Source: Dipteronia dyeriana (Eukaryota > Streptophyta > Magnoliopsida > Sapindales > Sapindaceae). From it: a stretch of DNA of 64,000 bases. Location of the stretch: NCBI GenBank assembly GCA_032871835.1, contig CM065296.1:58856186-58920185 (forward strand). Direction: 5' to 3'. The notes beneath the pieces are model-generated. The model was not told where the DNA came from, did not search any database, and worked only from the letters and a program-made list of their open reading frames with translations. Positions 1-12,126 of the stretch are shown here, piece after piece (the stretch's first letter is position 1; every line of letters starts with the position of its first letter). The position numbers and the translations under genes are program-made.

Positions 1-428
1 CTCATCTCATCTGCCTCGACCACATTCGGTTCAACATCAAACCCACTCGGGCGATCAGCAGAGAAGGAGAGACGAGATACTTTAATCGCCTCTTCAACAT
101 CGTTCTCGTTAACGGTCTGCTCCCTGATCCGAATGCTGCCCGAGTTGTGCTTATGGACTTCACTTCTACTTTGATGCTTTTCCATCCTTGATCGAAGTGG
201 TACCCTGTGATTAGAAATGACAGATTCAGAACTAGATGTATCAGAATCAGAATTGGAAATAGAACTAAAACCGACATTAGGGTGAATCCCAGAAATGCCG
301 ACTTCTAAAAAAAGAGGTTCATCAAGGGGGATTTCCCCCAATAATCTTCGAATGCAGGAAACCAGTTGAAAATCCCCACGATCGAGTGCTTCAAGAGCTC
401 TAGTACAGAGTCGAAGACGGGAATTTGT
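1..428 (-). CDS. Antisense ORF (aORF) of element E, N-terminal part, truncated by the window edge
   Basis: On the minus strand one frame is open from position 428 to the window edge (about 142 codons), antisense to the element. It reads as acidic, Ser-rich protein with a patch of Ser/Asp repeats near the middle and no recognisable domain. The other minus-strand frame here (2-277) is hydrophobic and Met/Leu-rich and looks like a shadow. No good ATG opens it: the nearest ATG (432-434) is followed at once by TAA. A shorter open stretch lies upstream (about 447-515), ending in AAG|GTTAGT, so a small intron is possible but unproven. Extra ORFs between pol and the 3' LTR, antisense to the element, are known in Tat-lineage elements; their function is unknown. 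Confidence 0.5.
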
Positions 429-936
429 TTACATTAAAACTAACCTTGAATGAAATCTGATGCAAAATCTTCAACGGAGAATGGCAATTTTCTGTGCAAA
501 GAAATCTGGGCTAGGAAAATTTTCTGGTGTGAAATTTTGAGAATGAACCAGCGCAACCCCTTAGTGAAGAATTTAAAGAGGCAGTAACATGAAACCCTAG
601 GATCTCAAGGTAGGAAAAATCAATGACAAGATTTGATGATGTAGGCGGCGCATAGGGAGACGCGTATGTCGTTTCTCATAAATGATATCGAAAAATGAAG
701 CGGCAAAGGACACGTGTTAAGAGAGGAATTGGATTTGGCCGTCTGAATTACAAAACATCGCAATCATTGAGATCTCGCGTGAGGAGGCAAATCGAATTTA
801 CAGGGTCACCATTAAGACACACCATTATGACAATACATTTACTCTGACACTGAAGAGATGTAAAAATTAAAGAATTGCTTAAAACACTTTTGCCTGAAAC
901 AAAACCCTATTCGGCAAAAATATTTTAAGGGCGTAT

Positions 937-1829
937 TGTCGTATATAAATTTTATCAAACGTACACGTCATCGACAATGAGGATAAAATTTCCAGGTGGA
1001 CATCCAAATAGACATTCAGAAAATATCCTGCAAGAGATCTCCAAAGAAGAGAAAGCCCGAGTAAACAAGTATTGAACAAAACCTACTCGGGGTCAACTGA
1101 CATCATATGCTACTCGGGGTCAGTTAAAGATACTCGGGGCTAGCTGATGACATTTTCTACTCGGGATCAGATGACGTCACTCGGGACCAGCTGATATTGT
1201 GTTCTACTAGGGACAAACATGAAGAAAACCGAATAAAAAGCCCAGTGCTTAGCTCACAAGAATCGAGTCATTAAAATACGCGAAGATATCCATATAAAAA
1301 AGGAATTCCAAGAAGAGCAGAATATCAAGCAGAAAGGGTTCCTAATCAGGCAGTAATTTTATTTCTTCAAAAAGACTGCACTATTATAAAGAAATAAGTC
1401 ATAACTGGACTATATTACTAGAGTCCTATTCGATCTCAATACAAGTCTCTGAAACAGGAAAGAAGACAAACTACTTTGAACAAATAAACAATCATAATTA
1501 AATACAACGATCTTTTATTACTTGTACAAAGCGGATTAGGGTTCTATGAACATATAAATAGACCCATAACCTCGTCACAAAAGAGATACATAAATCATAT
1601 AGAAAAATACAGAGAGAAAAAGAGAGATCGAGAATTGTAATTATTCTATTTATAGTGGATTTTGGTTCGGTTGATCATTCAACCACCCGTGGACGTTTCT
1701 CCGGTCATCGGAGTTTTACTGTGTAAAAACTTACGTCCGATTACTTTCTCCTTCTCTTTCTCTTTGAGGTCACAGCTAAAATCCAAATATTGTTGGCTTT
1801 TCTTATACATCTAGAAATCGACGTCAACA
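937..1829 (+). repeat. 3' LTR of element E (893 bp)
   Basis: Starts TGTCGTATATAAATTTTATC and ends GACGTCAACA (TG...CA). It is colinear with the 873-bp 5' LTR of A. A TATA-like box (CATATAAATAGACCC, near 1551) probably marks the promoter. The repeated word ACTCGGG occurs several times in U3 (1085-1210), as in A. Confidence 0.85.
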
Positions 1830-2100
1830 AATATCAAAAACATTTATTTTGTCGATTATAATTATAATTACTATTTTTACTACTTCCAAGAGTCTTCTCT
1901 TTAAGAAGCTTATCCATCTTTGGTTCTTCTTTCAAATAGAATATGTGAACAAAGAAAGAGAGAAGGAAAAAAAGAGGACAAGAAAAACAACTTGTAATAG
2001 AGAAAGAAGAATTAGAAAATCAATGGCTCTTGGAAGAAGATGAGAAATATGAGAAAGGATGACGCGTGTTTATATATATATATATATATAGTCTTTCTAC
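1830..2100. other. Flank between element E and the MITE; no gene seen
   Basis: AT-rich sequence with a purine-rich stretch (1955-2030) and a short (TA)n run at about 2071-2090. The frame at 1849-2043 is low-complexity and not supported as a gene. Confidence 0.5.
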
Positions 2101-2247
2101 TGTCAGTTTAAATTGATGTAAAATATATCAGTTCCTTGCATGTGAGCCGTTGGATTTAAAATATGTTTTGATAAGGATTTAAAAGATGTAATTGTCGAAG
2201 CATCACATACAAGGAACTGATATATCTTATATTAGTTCAAACTGACA
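2101..2247. mobile_element. MITE-like 147-bp inverted-repeat element
   Basis: The left end (2101-2145, starting TGTCAGTTTAAATTGATGTA) is the near-perfect reverse complement of the right end (2200-2247, ending TTCAAACTGACA). Both arms contain ATATATCAGTTCCTTG or its complement. The loop is about 55 bp with no coding capacity. The size and long terminal inverted repeats fit a non-autonomous DNA transposon. TA dinucleotides lie close to both ends, but I could not fix a target duplication, so the superfamily is open. Confidence 0.6.
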
Positions 2248-2898
2248 ATAAAAAAGTTTAAGATTGTAATTTTTGTCATTTGTAGTGCTATTATTGGATA
2301 GTTTTATTTATTTATTTATAGATTTTTTTTTTTCCATTAGAGCTTCTCCAACCCAGTATCAAACACCACGCCAATCTCCAAAACCCACCAGAAACCGCCT
2401 CCAACGCATCACCATTCCTTACGTTATCCATCAGTTGTTGAATAGTGTCACGCAATAGATTGTGCGACACTGTGCTTTAGCAAAAAAGTGGATCTGGTTT
2501 TCCTTTTTTTTTTCGAACCCTCAAGTTTAAAATAATCACAGTTTAGCCCTATTTCTTAGAATCTATTCTGATTATATCCTTTACTTAAAGATTTTGCTTA
2601 ATCACGGTTTAAACCTAATCAATTAAATTTAATTTAATTTGGTCCTTTTTATTATTTAATGACTTGATGTGATATAACTATTAATGTTATTAACATTTAT
2701 AATAAACTAAAATGAAGTGAATAATTTAAAAAATTAAATGCAATTTTTTTAAAAATACGTCACTTCATTCAAAACATCTTAAATTAAAACAAAATACGTT
2801 AATTAATAAGTACATTAAAAACAAAATACAAACTTCATAGTGATAAAATAAATTACCACTAATTGGAATAGACTCAAATTAAAGAAAAATACAACTAT

Positions 2899-3902
2899 TT
2901 AGTAGTCTGGAAGACCATTTCCAGGTCCTTGGAGATTATTGAAAAAATCACACAAAGACCCAAATGTATTTTCGGATCCCGGGTCTTGTAGTCGAGCTCG
3001 TTTTGCCATAATTTTTAATTGTTGTTGATTCACAAACTCACACTTTATTGGATCAGTTATGGTATTCAAATCCATCATCATAATTTTATTTCACAGCACT
3101 CTACTTTTATCGCCAAAATATCATTAGTTCTTTCCCTCTGCACAACGTTTTTGGTATAAACTTCCAACATTTGTTGTTGTCTTTCCTTCAAAGTGTCACA
3201 AAATGTTAAATTTTGTTCCTCAACCCTCCTTTTAAATTTTTCTTTCTTCATCCCAACGGGCTATTGAGATGAATTACCCCCACTGTCATCACTACTTATA
3301 TTTAGAGAAAATGAAGATAGTCCAGGACATGTCATTGTTGGAGACTCTGGAGTTAGAGAGTCTTCTTGTGATGATACTAAATGACCACTTTCCATTTGAA
3401 AGGGTAATGTTGCAGTATTGTTGTCTGTAAATTTTTGCATATATTTTAAGATGGGCCACACATGGTCAAACTTGAATCCATGTTTATATTTATTATCTTG
3501 GGCCTATAAAATTTTTGAGTGGTTCATCTACATAATGATACAAATATATTGTTAAAATCAAATATGAAATATAATTTTTCTACAACTTGAATTTTAACAA
3601 ATACTCACAATATCAGCTTCGAAGGAACCACTAGGTTTAAGAGTTTCAATCTGTTGTAGGCATCCTTGCATTTTCCCCATTGCGGTAAGGATAGTTTGCA
3701 TGTGACACTACAAACATCTCTTGTTACGAAGTTCAGTAATAAAAGATGGTTTGTTGTTGTTGTAATCAGTCTCAACTTGCGCCCAGAACATATCCTTCAA
3801 TTGGTAAATACCTATGATCGGGTTTTGCAAAATATCAAGATATATATGACAAAAATGTGTGTCTTTTCCAAGTGTGTATGAAGAACTTCTTTTTGTAGAC
3901 AT
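2899..3902 (-). pseudogene. Harbinger ORF1 (Myb/SANT-like DNA-binding protein), broken
   Basis: The likely start is the ATG at 3900-3902. The first part reads as a Myb/SANT-like domain (HFCHIYLDI, QNPIIG, FWAQVETDY, PSFITE) like Harbinger ORF1 proteins, which help the transposase bind DNA and enter the nucleus. A stop ends this frame at 3708; the same frame continues to about 3606. A plausible intron follows (donor GTGAGT near 3611, acceptor ATGTAG near 3528). After it come FKFDHVWPILK and a Ser/Pro-rich stretch (3261-3461), then a charged coiled-coil-like tail, as in NAM-associated C-terminal domains. A frameshift near 3080 is followed by the last 60 codons. There are at least three in-frame stops. 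Confidence 0.75.
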
Positions 3903-5103
3903 TTTGTGGAAAAAGTGATTTGAAGGGAAAAGTGACTTGATTAGATAAGTGTTTCGAATGTATAAGAGATTTGAAGGGATATGTTTAATGTAGTGTGAGT
4001 TGATATTTATATAAACTAGGAGGTACACTTTTCAGATTTCATCTTACGGTTCAGATGGTGAGTAAATCCATCCATTAGTTGTCATTTGAAATCAGATTTC
4101 TTATCTATAGATTTTGGGAAAGGTGAAGATAAGAATTCTGGAGAAGTCTATATATTATTTTCAAGATTTAATCCTAAAGTTCAGATGATGATGCAATCTA
4201 TCCAATGGTTGACATTTAATAGCTCAAATATCTTATCTTCCTATTTTGGAAAAAATGAAGATCAAATTTCTGCAATAGTTAAGATGATATAGCAGAGAGG
4301 TGGTCTGAAATTTTTAGTTGAATTATAAGGTTTTTGTCTGTATTTACTTTTTCAACGTGGGCTTGCAGCTATTGTCGGCCACATGGACAAAGAGAAGACA
4401 TTATTTTCAAGATTTAATCCTATGGTTCAGATGGTGATGCAATATGGTCGAACCTGAAAAAGGTCAAATGATTTCTAATAATGCTGGCGTTGGAGTTAAA
4501 ATGAAGTGAAACTTTCACGGTTGAAGCGAATCGTCGAGATCTTCAAAAATCTTGACCTTTGGTCAGGGCCATTCCTTATTTTGGCTAAATTCCATCGTTT
4601 ATGCCCCTAAATGCTGTTTTAGGACAATTTTGTTTTCATAATAGGTTGAGTTTCCCAAGTTCGAATTACACAATATCTTTGCAAAGAATGTCCTGTAAGT
4701 CAAGGCTATTAGTTTTTGATTAATAAAAAATGCAGAGAATTGTTTCTCAGATTGCTCAGACATCTTATCTTCATATTTTAGGAAAAGTGAAGATCAGATG
4801 TCTGGAAAATTTGATATATTATCGTAGAGAGGTGCTCTGAAAAGTGAAGATAAGATTTCTAGATATTATTTTCTCTGTATCTACTTTTTCCACATGGGCT
4901 TGCAGCTATTGTCGGCCACATGGACAAAGAGAAGATAATATTTTCGAGATTTAATCTCACGGTTCATATGGTAATGCAATTCATCCAATGGTTGACAATT
5001 AGAATAGCTAGTATTTCTTATTTAGAATAGTATATTTCACAAAGAAAAATAGCCTACATCAAAGTCTGCTAAAACTCATTCAATTAAACTCCAAGAAAAA
5101 TTG
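3903..5103. repeat. Intergenic region of the Harbinger element with a duplicated block
   Basis: This is the shared 5' region of the two divergent Harbinger genes. A block containing CTTGCAGCTATTGTCGGCCA is present near 4364 and again near 4903. The sequence around each copy also matches (GAGAGGTG upstream; GATTTAATC, GGTTCA and TCCAATGGTTGACA downstream). Looser copies of the phrase TTCAGATGGTGA recur from 4035 on. No ORF here looks real. Confidence 0.6.
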
Positions 5104-7898
5104 AATTTCAATATTGGAGGTCCATCTAATTTGTCATCTTCATCTTCATCTTCATCTTACGACGAAGATGAAGAGCAACTTCTAGCAGATCTGGAAGCGA
5201 TGGATGCAGAACAAGAAGCAATACTTGCCCAATATGTTAACTTCCAACGAGAGATCACTTAGTATATAAATCAACAAAACAACTCAATGACCCGTGGAGG
5301 CTCAATTCTTTGTCATATAGTGATCAATTGAGATCAGGAAAGTGCTGATCGTCGTTTGTTCTACTACTATTTTGTTGAGAACCCACGGTATTACTATAGG
5401 GGAAAATCGGTTCAAAATGTGACGGAAGCGAAAAATTAGGGTTTGAGTATTTTAAAATTTTCCCTTTAAAAGAAAGAACCTTAACCCTAGATTAATTTAC
5501 ATATAATTAAAAGTATCGTACCTTTTTTCTCATGATGATTGAACTAACGTCGAATTGAATCTGTAAGATCTTACAATCCAATCACGAATGTGAATCATCT
5601 AGGAGTGTGGGCTCCCTTTCTTTCAATTGTATACCTGAGGATGGAAACAAACAAAATATTTTTCTTTTGTTAGTCACAATAATCCTCCAAGAGAAAACCC
5701 AAGAATGTTCGGTCCCTTGTGAATTATCAATCTACTTAATTGAAACTTGCGTGAACTCGATTAGATTTTTGTACACAAAACACTTTTGATGTAAAGGATA
5801 CTAGTGCACTATCGAAAACAAAAACGTTTCCCTTTTCTCTTCTCCTTGGTCGAATTCTATACATAAAATCTATGAGTTGGCCGATTTTTTTCTAGAGCAA
5901 AAACTAATTTTTTTCTCTCTCAAAATTCAATCATTTGGCCGAATTCTCTCTCATAAAAACCCTAGCCTTGGCCGAAATTTTGCTTAGAATTAGTCTTGGT
6001 CAAAATTTATATGGAGATATATATAAGTTCTCAAATTCTTTCCTAAAGAGGATTTACTTGGTGGGCAAGAATCCTATCTCTAGGTGGATTTACTTGATAG
6101 CAAAGAATCATTTAAAAAAAAAGGATTTTTTTTTTCACACCAAGACTCCTAATCCAACTAAAATAGTATATTTATTCAACAACCAATTATTGAATATAAT
6201 TAAATTGTGATTATATTAAAACTTCCTAACTTGACCAATTGTCAACTAGAGTTTTAATAGAAATCAAATACTTCCTAATTTGACTAGATAAATAAATTTC
6301 TACTATTTATCTACTTCTCAAATATAGTATTCGATTCTTATCATATTACCAATAATAATATGACTCTAGGAGACCATCTCCTACTTGGAAAAAGATTTTG
6401 ACTTTTAATTAAACAATTAATAAATAAATTGATTTTAATTTATTTAATTAATAAAATAAAAAACAATATATAAGGCTATTATATAGTCCCTTGCTGCCCA
6501 AGCTATATAAATATTGGCCAATTTTTTTTTTTCTATTCTATTAAATCCATTGGACTTTAATAAAAAGCCCACATGTGAAATACACCCATTCTTACTAAAA
6601 AAGAAACAAGTCCACATGCCTTAATACAATTCTAGATGGACCCATAAATTGGTCCGATATAATATATCAAGTGATCCATGCAAATTTGTGTGGATTGAGG
6701 ATCTTGGTGAGCTATCTAAATTTAAGTTCCAATAGACATAACCAAATCACAATAAAAATATGATTCACTTAGGTTCGATCTTTTAATTTTATTTCATTCC
6801 ACTAAAGAACTAAAATTGAACTCTTAAATAAAGATAGAGTAAGTTAATATTACTCATTCATACCCCAGATAATCTTAATGGAGATAGTGTATCCTCGTGA
6901 AGAATACCAGTAATCGCCAAGAGCCCATAGACCGCCTATAGCTCTCCAAGTTACCATATTTACTCATATGACCACATTTTGAACTTGGATATTTTGACTT
7001 GTCCAGAAGCAATATTTCAATACACACTATTGAAAACTTAACGTTAAGATTTAATATCCAATACCTCAAAACATCCATATGATGATATTCTACTCTCATT
7101 TAATAAATGGAGCCATGATATCCATATCTATAAATGAAGTCCTCTATCGATTAACAAATGAATACCACCAAAATATTAAGCATAGACTATGCTATATAAT
7201 CGTACTCATTGATAGCTCAAATGATAACACTTGCAACCATAAGTCCATCATTTATCTCAGGATTGAGATTGACTCTCTAATTGTCTTCAAGTGAAATTTT
7301 TTATCCATTGACGGTTCTGGATAAAGTATTTTACTGTGATCCTATTAAGTGCACCCAGTGCATTAGATTCTTTTGCTCAAAGACACCACACTTTGATGAT
7401 TTTAGACTCATCATAACACATTTGATTCCGCTCAAATGCTAGCAAAAGAATCTACAACTTTGACAAGGTAAATGCGCCCAACCTTTATCTTAAGTTGTGA
7501 ATATTATTCAAGACTAACTAGAGAATTGTGTCTACCTCAGACATATCCAGATGTACTTAAATTTTTCTTTTCTCATAGACTTTTGTCGTTATGATTATTT
7601 ATTTTTGACAATTATAATAATTAAACTATAAATGCTATAAGATTTGTTAAACTATAAATCACTTTATTAATATGAAAAAATTGTCAAATACATTATTACA
7701 ATCTTGCTATCGAGCATAATCCCAACAATAATGATCAAATGTTCCGTCAACACTTTCCAATGGGTAGGAGTTTATTCCTTTGTATTGTTGATAAAGTGGT
7801 AGCTCGTGACATCTACTTTATGCAATGAAGAGATAGTGTTGGTAGATTGAGTTTGTCCGCTCTTTAGAAATTAACAACAGTATTTTGGATGTTGGCAT
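5104..7898 (+). pseudogene. Harbinger DDE transposase, N-terminal fragment, split by a copia LTR
   Basis: Left part 5104-5394: a Ser-rich then acidic N-terminus (YDEDEEQLL) leads to a stop at about 5260, then a frame change, then ADRRLFYYYFVENPRYY. Right part 7728-7898: DQMFRQHFPMGRSLFLCIVD...RDSVGRLSLSAL...KLTTVFWMLA. Together they match the N-terminal region of plant Harbinger nucleases (ALP1-like), which cut the transposon ends. The catalytic DDE core lies downstream and is absent because Cop-1 begins at 7899. The right part has an in-frame TGA and TAG at places where relatives carry Arg and Gln. Confidence 0.75.
5395..7727 (-). mobile_element. Solo copia LTR (Cop-2 family), minus orientation, inside the Harbinger transposase
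   Basis: About 2.33 kb, colinear with the complete Cop-2 LTR (20997-23327) and the solo LTR at 23703-25937. Read on the minus strand it starts TGTTGGGATTATGCTCGATA and ends near GAACCGATTTTCCCC. No internal region or primer site adjoins it, so it is probably a solo LTR left by recombination. Its terminal dinucleotide on the left is mutated and I found no clear target duplication. Confidence 0.8.
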
Positions 7899-9265
7899 TG
7901 TTGGGGTTTATGCCCTAAAGATGTAATTTGTAAATGGATTTATAAAAAAAATAAAAGAAAAAGTTCAATTCATTCTTGTTGTGTTGTTTATTTTATAACT
8001 TGTGCATATATTTAACTTCCAAGATTGCCAGATGTAATCTCGAACTGTGTATATGAGTGTCATATACAGATGTATACAGTAATAGACATGCAATCTAAAG
8101 TGTCCATAGATAGCAAATAAAGCTGGATACTTTATTTGTGGTTAATCTATAGCTGCGGTCCATTCCGTAATGTACTGTGATTCTATCATGAATCATTCAT
8201 ATGAGATATGGGAATGGAGGCACCTTGTATGATGTGATCATATAGGACTGGGCCATGATCTATATGAATCTCTAACCAAGATCCGTTTACCGATGAGATT
8301 CAAATATATCAACTAATGATGACTATATGTGGGTGATCTTAATCCTGAGTGTCTTATCGACTCCTTCAGGTTAAAACGTGGTCTTTAATATACCATGGGT
8401 GAGGTCAGATGCGTTTCCTGATCAATATACTTCGTATGTTAGGATTACGGTTTGACTTGTGGCTGGAAAGGTTGGTACACAATAGTGGAATCCACTCATT
8501 CTTGTGAGAAGTAAATGGTAGTTCCATTAAGGGTTGATTCGGGGTTTGGACAATATGAGCGCTCTCCTAGTTCCGTGAGAAAATAAGATTTATTATTCAT
8601 TATAAAATCAATGGTACTTAAAGGATATATGTAATTAGAGGGGTATAACGGACATTATGACCTTGCTCTAATTATGAACTACTGTGGAGGATCACACCAT
8701 ATGTAATAGTTATATCGATGGACACCGAGCTGTATCGGTCTGTGTAAAAGCGTCTACAGTTGAGAGAGTACAGTTTCGGGTTTTTAATGGAATAACACCG
8801 GAGTTAATAATCAAAGAATATTAATTAAAGAGTTTAATTAATGATTCTGAGGATTATTGGAGCTTAAAATACTGTGGGTCTATTAGGTCTCCTTGCTAGC
8901 CCGATCGATTTAGGTCACAAGGGTCACGGTTAATTAATTGAATTGTCCAATTAATTGTGTTCCAAAAGTGACACGTATTTATTCGGGAATTAATTGAATA
9001 ATGAGATTATTTAATTAATGAATGTTAATAGTTAAATTAATTAAATAATTAGATTATTTAATTATATTGATAATTATGAATTTTTATATATATATTATGA
9101 GTTATATTACCTGATATCAATATATATATTGTTAAATGAACAAAAGAATAGAGGTGCATATATGTTTTTTGCTCTATGAATTGCAATTGGCAAGCAACGT
9201 GTGGCGGCATGATAAATAAAGAAAAAGAAGAGAAAAGTCAAAAAAGAGTTTTTAAAAAATAAACG

Positions 9266-9299
<34 letters not shown>

Positions 9300-9721
9300 A
9301 TCTTGTTACATGCTTTTGTGTTTTTTTGAAAAACATAGAAGAAAGAATTTCTTCAATTCTCTCTGCATCCTCCATTCAAGTTTCTAAGATCGTGACGTGC
9401 CCACACACAGTTATCAGTCTCGGAAGATAGCGAGGAAGATCGAGTGGTTCAGACAGGAGCATATCGTAAAGTGAAGAAGTCTCCAAACGTTGGTATGATT
9501 GGTTCAGACAGAAGCATATCGTAAAGTGAAGGAGCCTCCAAATGATGGTAAGTATTTATTATGATAATATTGATTGCAATTTCATGTGTTTACATATTGT
9601 ATGTATTAGTTCCAAAAAATAATTACGATCCCAAGTTCACTGGTCCCAAATACAGATTATCCTCTGTATAAAAATTTTAAAACCTAGTTCCACTATGTAA
9701 CCGGTGAACGGGGTTCCAAAA
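7899..9721 (+). repeat. 5' LTR of Cop-1 (1823 bp)
   Basis: Begins TGTTGGGGTTTATGCCC and aligns with the 3' LTR from its first base, for example TCCAAGATTGCCAGATGTAA in both. It ends GGGTTCCAAAA where the 3' LTR has GGTTCCAACA. It is about 225 bp shorter than the 3' LTR: the 15100-15560 part of the 3' copy is only partly represented. An (AC)n(AT)n microsatellite sits at about 9266-9299. Confidence 0.85.
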
Positions 9722-9723
9722 AT

Positions 9724-9736
9724 TGGTATCAGAGCC
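9724..9736 (+). other. Primer-binding site of Cop-1
   Basis: TGGTATCAGAGCC, two bases after the LTR end. It matches the 3' end of plant initiator tRNA-Met, the usual primer of copia elements. Confidence 0.85.
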
Positions 9737-11674
9737 AATTTTTCAGAACATGAAATTGTTTTCGATGCTTCTGTATGTATGAATGTCTAGGCACCATCTA
9801 TATAATTATATGAATGTTTATAATGAAATTGTTTAATTTAAATATGGTTGATCGTAATTTTAGTACATGGGTTTTTAGGGTTTTGGATTTTAATTGTAAT
9901 ATTTTTTTTTGTAATTTTAGTTCCGAGTTGTAATATTTTTTTTCGGCTGTAATCGGTCTTTGTAAATCATATTTTGTAATATTTTTTGAGAAATTAATTC
10001 GAGAAGACGAAGATATTGGGTGTGTGTTGGACACACAAGTGGCGACACAAACCAGATGTTATGCAATATATGTGCAATTGTTCTTGTGTCGCTGCTGTCA
10101 TGCATGCACAATTGTTGTGCGTTTAGGCTTGCATGCAGATCACATGCTCAACATATTGTATGTTGTAGCATTGGTCATGCATGCAACATGACTTGCGTGC
10201 AACACACGTGTAATCAATGTGCAAGTGTTGTGTAAATTTTTGTGTTTTGTGCGGCAGTCATATGTGTGTGCTAACAATTTTGGGTTAATTTTCTTTTTTA
10301 GGAAATCCTAGACCTATAAAAAATGTTATAGTAACATTTAGGTTTTAGGAATTTAATCCATGATATGGATCCATTAAAATAAACCAAATCAAGTTGGACT
10401 TGATTTTGGGCGGGCCCGGAAGATTCTGAAGACAAGACTTGAAGATTATGGAATTATAAGAAGACCAATGAATACCTTGGATATTTTTTGTAATTAGTAA
10501 ATTTTAAGTTAGATAGATCCATAATACTCGGTCAACTTATGTATACTTTTAATTATGTGATGATTAAGCATCGTTATCCATACACATGTCATTTAGATTA
10601 ATTGTACATACACATATATATTTGACATGTCATACATGAATCATAGTCTGATATTTTATGTATTTTTTTAATGTGATTAAAATGGGCTATATACATAATT
10701 ATGGCTATGAATAATGCGATTAGTTTTTTAATGGTTAGAAAACTTGGTAATTCTCATTAATATTAATCTAGTTATCAAACAGTTTAATAAGTTAGATTAA
10801 TAGAGTCATTTATTGTAATTAGGATTAATATGATCAATAACCTAATAATAGATTAACCAAATAAAGTGTTAGTGTTTTAATAGTTAAAACTTGGTAAAAA
10901 CTATCATAATAATATTTCCTTAGTAAAAAGTTTATAAATGCTTAGATTATTCTCTAATAGATTAGATTTTTAATTGTAAAAAATCATTAATAATTTATTA
11001 TTTAATTAGAATTAGTTTCTAAATAGTTAATGCGCTAGATAACTAGATTAAAGTTAGTCGTTTAATCCTGTATAGTCTAGGTGCATTAACGGTTAATAGA
11101 AAACCATATTTTTAAAATAGTGACTGGGGGAGGGAAATATGACATTTATATCCCGCGATCTCTATCATTAGTTCAACACCGTGAGATCCAAGTGGGGCCT
11201 CGTGACGGCTTTGCTTTCATCCTCCCTAAGGAGGGTTTCCACAAAGGTCAATACCAAGGTTGAATTCTTAAATGATAGGATTTCTAAGGGTATTTCAGGG
11301 ATTGACCGACCCTAAGGCGATAATTCTCGAGTTAAACTCGTGAGATCTGAAATGGTGGGTTACAATAATAAAGGTTTTGATTAAGTTTGCGAATTAAAAA
11401 CCTGACTGAATGAACGATGGTTGAATGATATGGAATAAGAGTTATTCTAGAATATCATTTGATTGAGAATGTCTCGGTCCAACATGCAAATACCTGACTG
11501 ACCCTAATGCGGCACTTCTTTGTGGTATGTTGGATTGTCGTGGTATAGTAACTAGTTTTAGGGTAGTTCTAGTTTATTAAACATGTGCATGCATCATGTT
11601 TAAATCTATGCCAAAGAACTCACACTTGTTTTAAATAAATGACTGAATGAATGTTTTATTTTATTTCAGCAATT
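9737..11674 (+). other. Long 5' leader of Cop-1; no gene seen
   Basis: About 1.9 kb between primer site and gag. It has a TGCATGCA-rich, GT-rich patch at 10010-10260, very AT-rich sequence to 11100, then a GC-richer block (11120-11550) just before gag. The short ORFs here look like chance frames. Confidence 0.6.
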
Positions 11675-12126
11675 ATGTCTTCTACATTACTTAAAATTCT
11701 CGTAAACGACAAATTGACTGGTGATAACTACAATAAGTGGAAACTTAACATTAATGCAATATTGGTCACCAAAAACCTCAAATTTGTGCTTACGGAGGAA
11801 TGTCCTTCAGTGACTGCTACCAATGCCACACGAACTGTTTGTGAGGCATACGAGCGATGGGTCTCATCTGATGCGAACATATCTGTTGACTTCTAAGATA
11901 AACGTGCTTGTCACATAGCATGAAGCAATGACTTCAGCATTTGAAATCATGGAGTCATTGCAAGCTATGTTCGGGCAGCCCTTCGAGCAAAAGCGGCACG
12001 AAGTTGTTCGTTCTGCTATGCTCACTTGTATGAAGGAAGCGACACAAAGTATTTGTATCAACAAATGCAACGTTTCTTGAGGACAATTACATTAGTGACC
12101 ATAAACCTTATTCCAAGATTGTATTA
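11675..12126 (+). pseudogene. Cop-1 gag, N-terminal fragment
   Basis: The ATG at 11675 opens a frame starting MSSTLLKILVNDKLTGDNYN, the usual beginning of a plant copia Gag, with YERWVSSDAN further on. The frame stops at 11896. Remnants of the next Gag segment (for example the GCTATGTTCGGGCAGCC region) continue in other frames to about 12060. The central Gag region, the zinc knuckle and everything through integrase are missing. Confidence 0.75.

Larger units (their letters stand above)
1..1829 (+). mobile_element. Element E: 3' end of a Tat-lineage Ty3/gypsy retrotransposon
   Basis: The right part (937-1829) matches the 5' LTR of element A (43092-43964) along its length, including the TATA region, the phrase ACCCGTGGACGTTTCTCCG and the terminal ATCGACGTCAACA. 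Internal sequence lies to its left, so this is the 3' LTR of a plus-oriented element whose gag and pol are outside the window. A purine-rich stretch (about 920-936) just before the LTR could be its polypurine tract. The internal part carries an antisense frame, as A does at its far end. Assignment to Tat rests on the LTR match to A, whose pol has the second RNase H typical of that lineage. Confidence 0.8.
2341..7898. mobile_element. Decayed PIF/Harbinger transposon with divergent ORF1 and transposase
   Basis: Both Harbinger proteins are recognisable: a Myb/SANT-like ORF1 on the minus strand (2899-3902) and a DDE nuclease on the plus strand (5104 onward), transcribed away from each other. The left end is tentatively 2341, where TTA (the usual Harbinger target) is followed by GAGCTTCTCCAACCC, resembling termini seen in plant Harbinger elements. 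No matching right end was found: the transposase is cut off at 7898 by copia element Cop-1. A 2.3-kb copia LTR (5395-7727) lies inside the transposase. Stops in both ORFs mean it cannot supply its own proteins. Confidence 0.7.

Noticed and set aside
2..277. Minus-strand frame of 91 codons, hydrophobic at its start
   Set aside because: The overlapping antisense frame 1-428 is longer, charged and shared in position with other Tat antisense ORFs; this one is probably a shadow.
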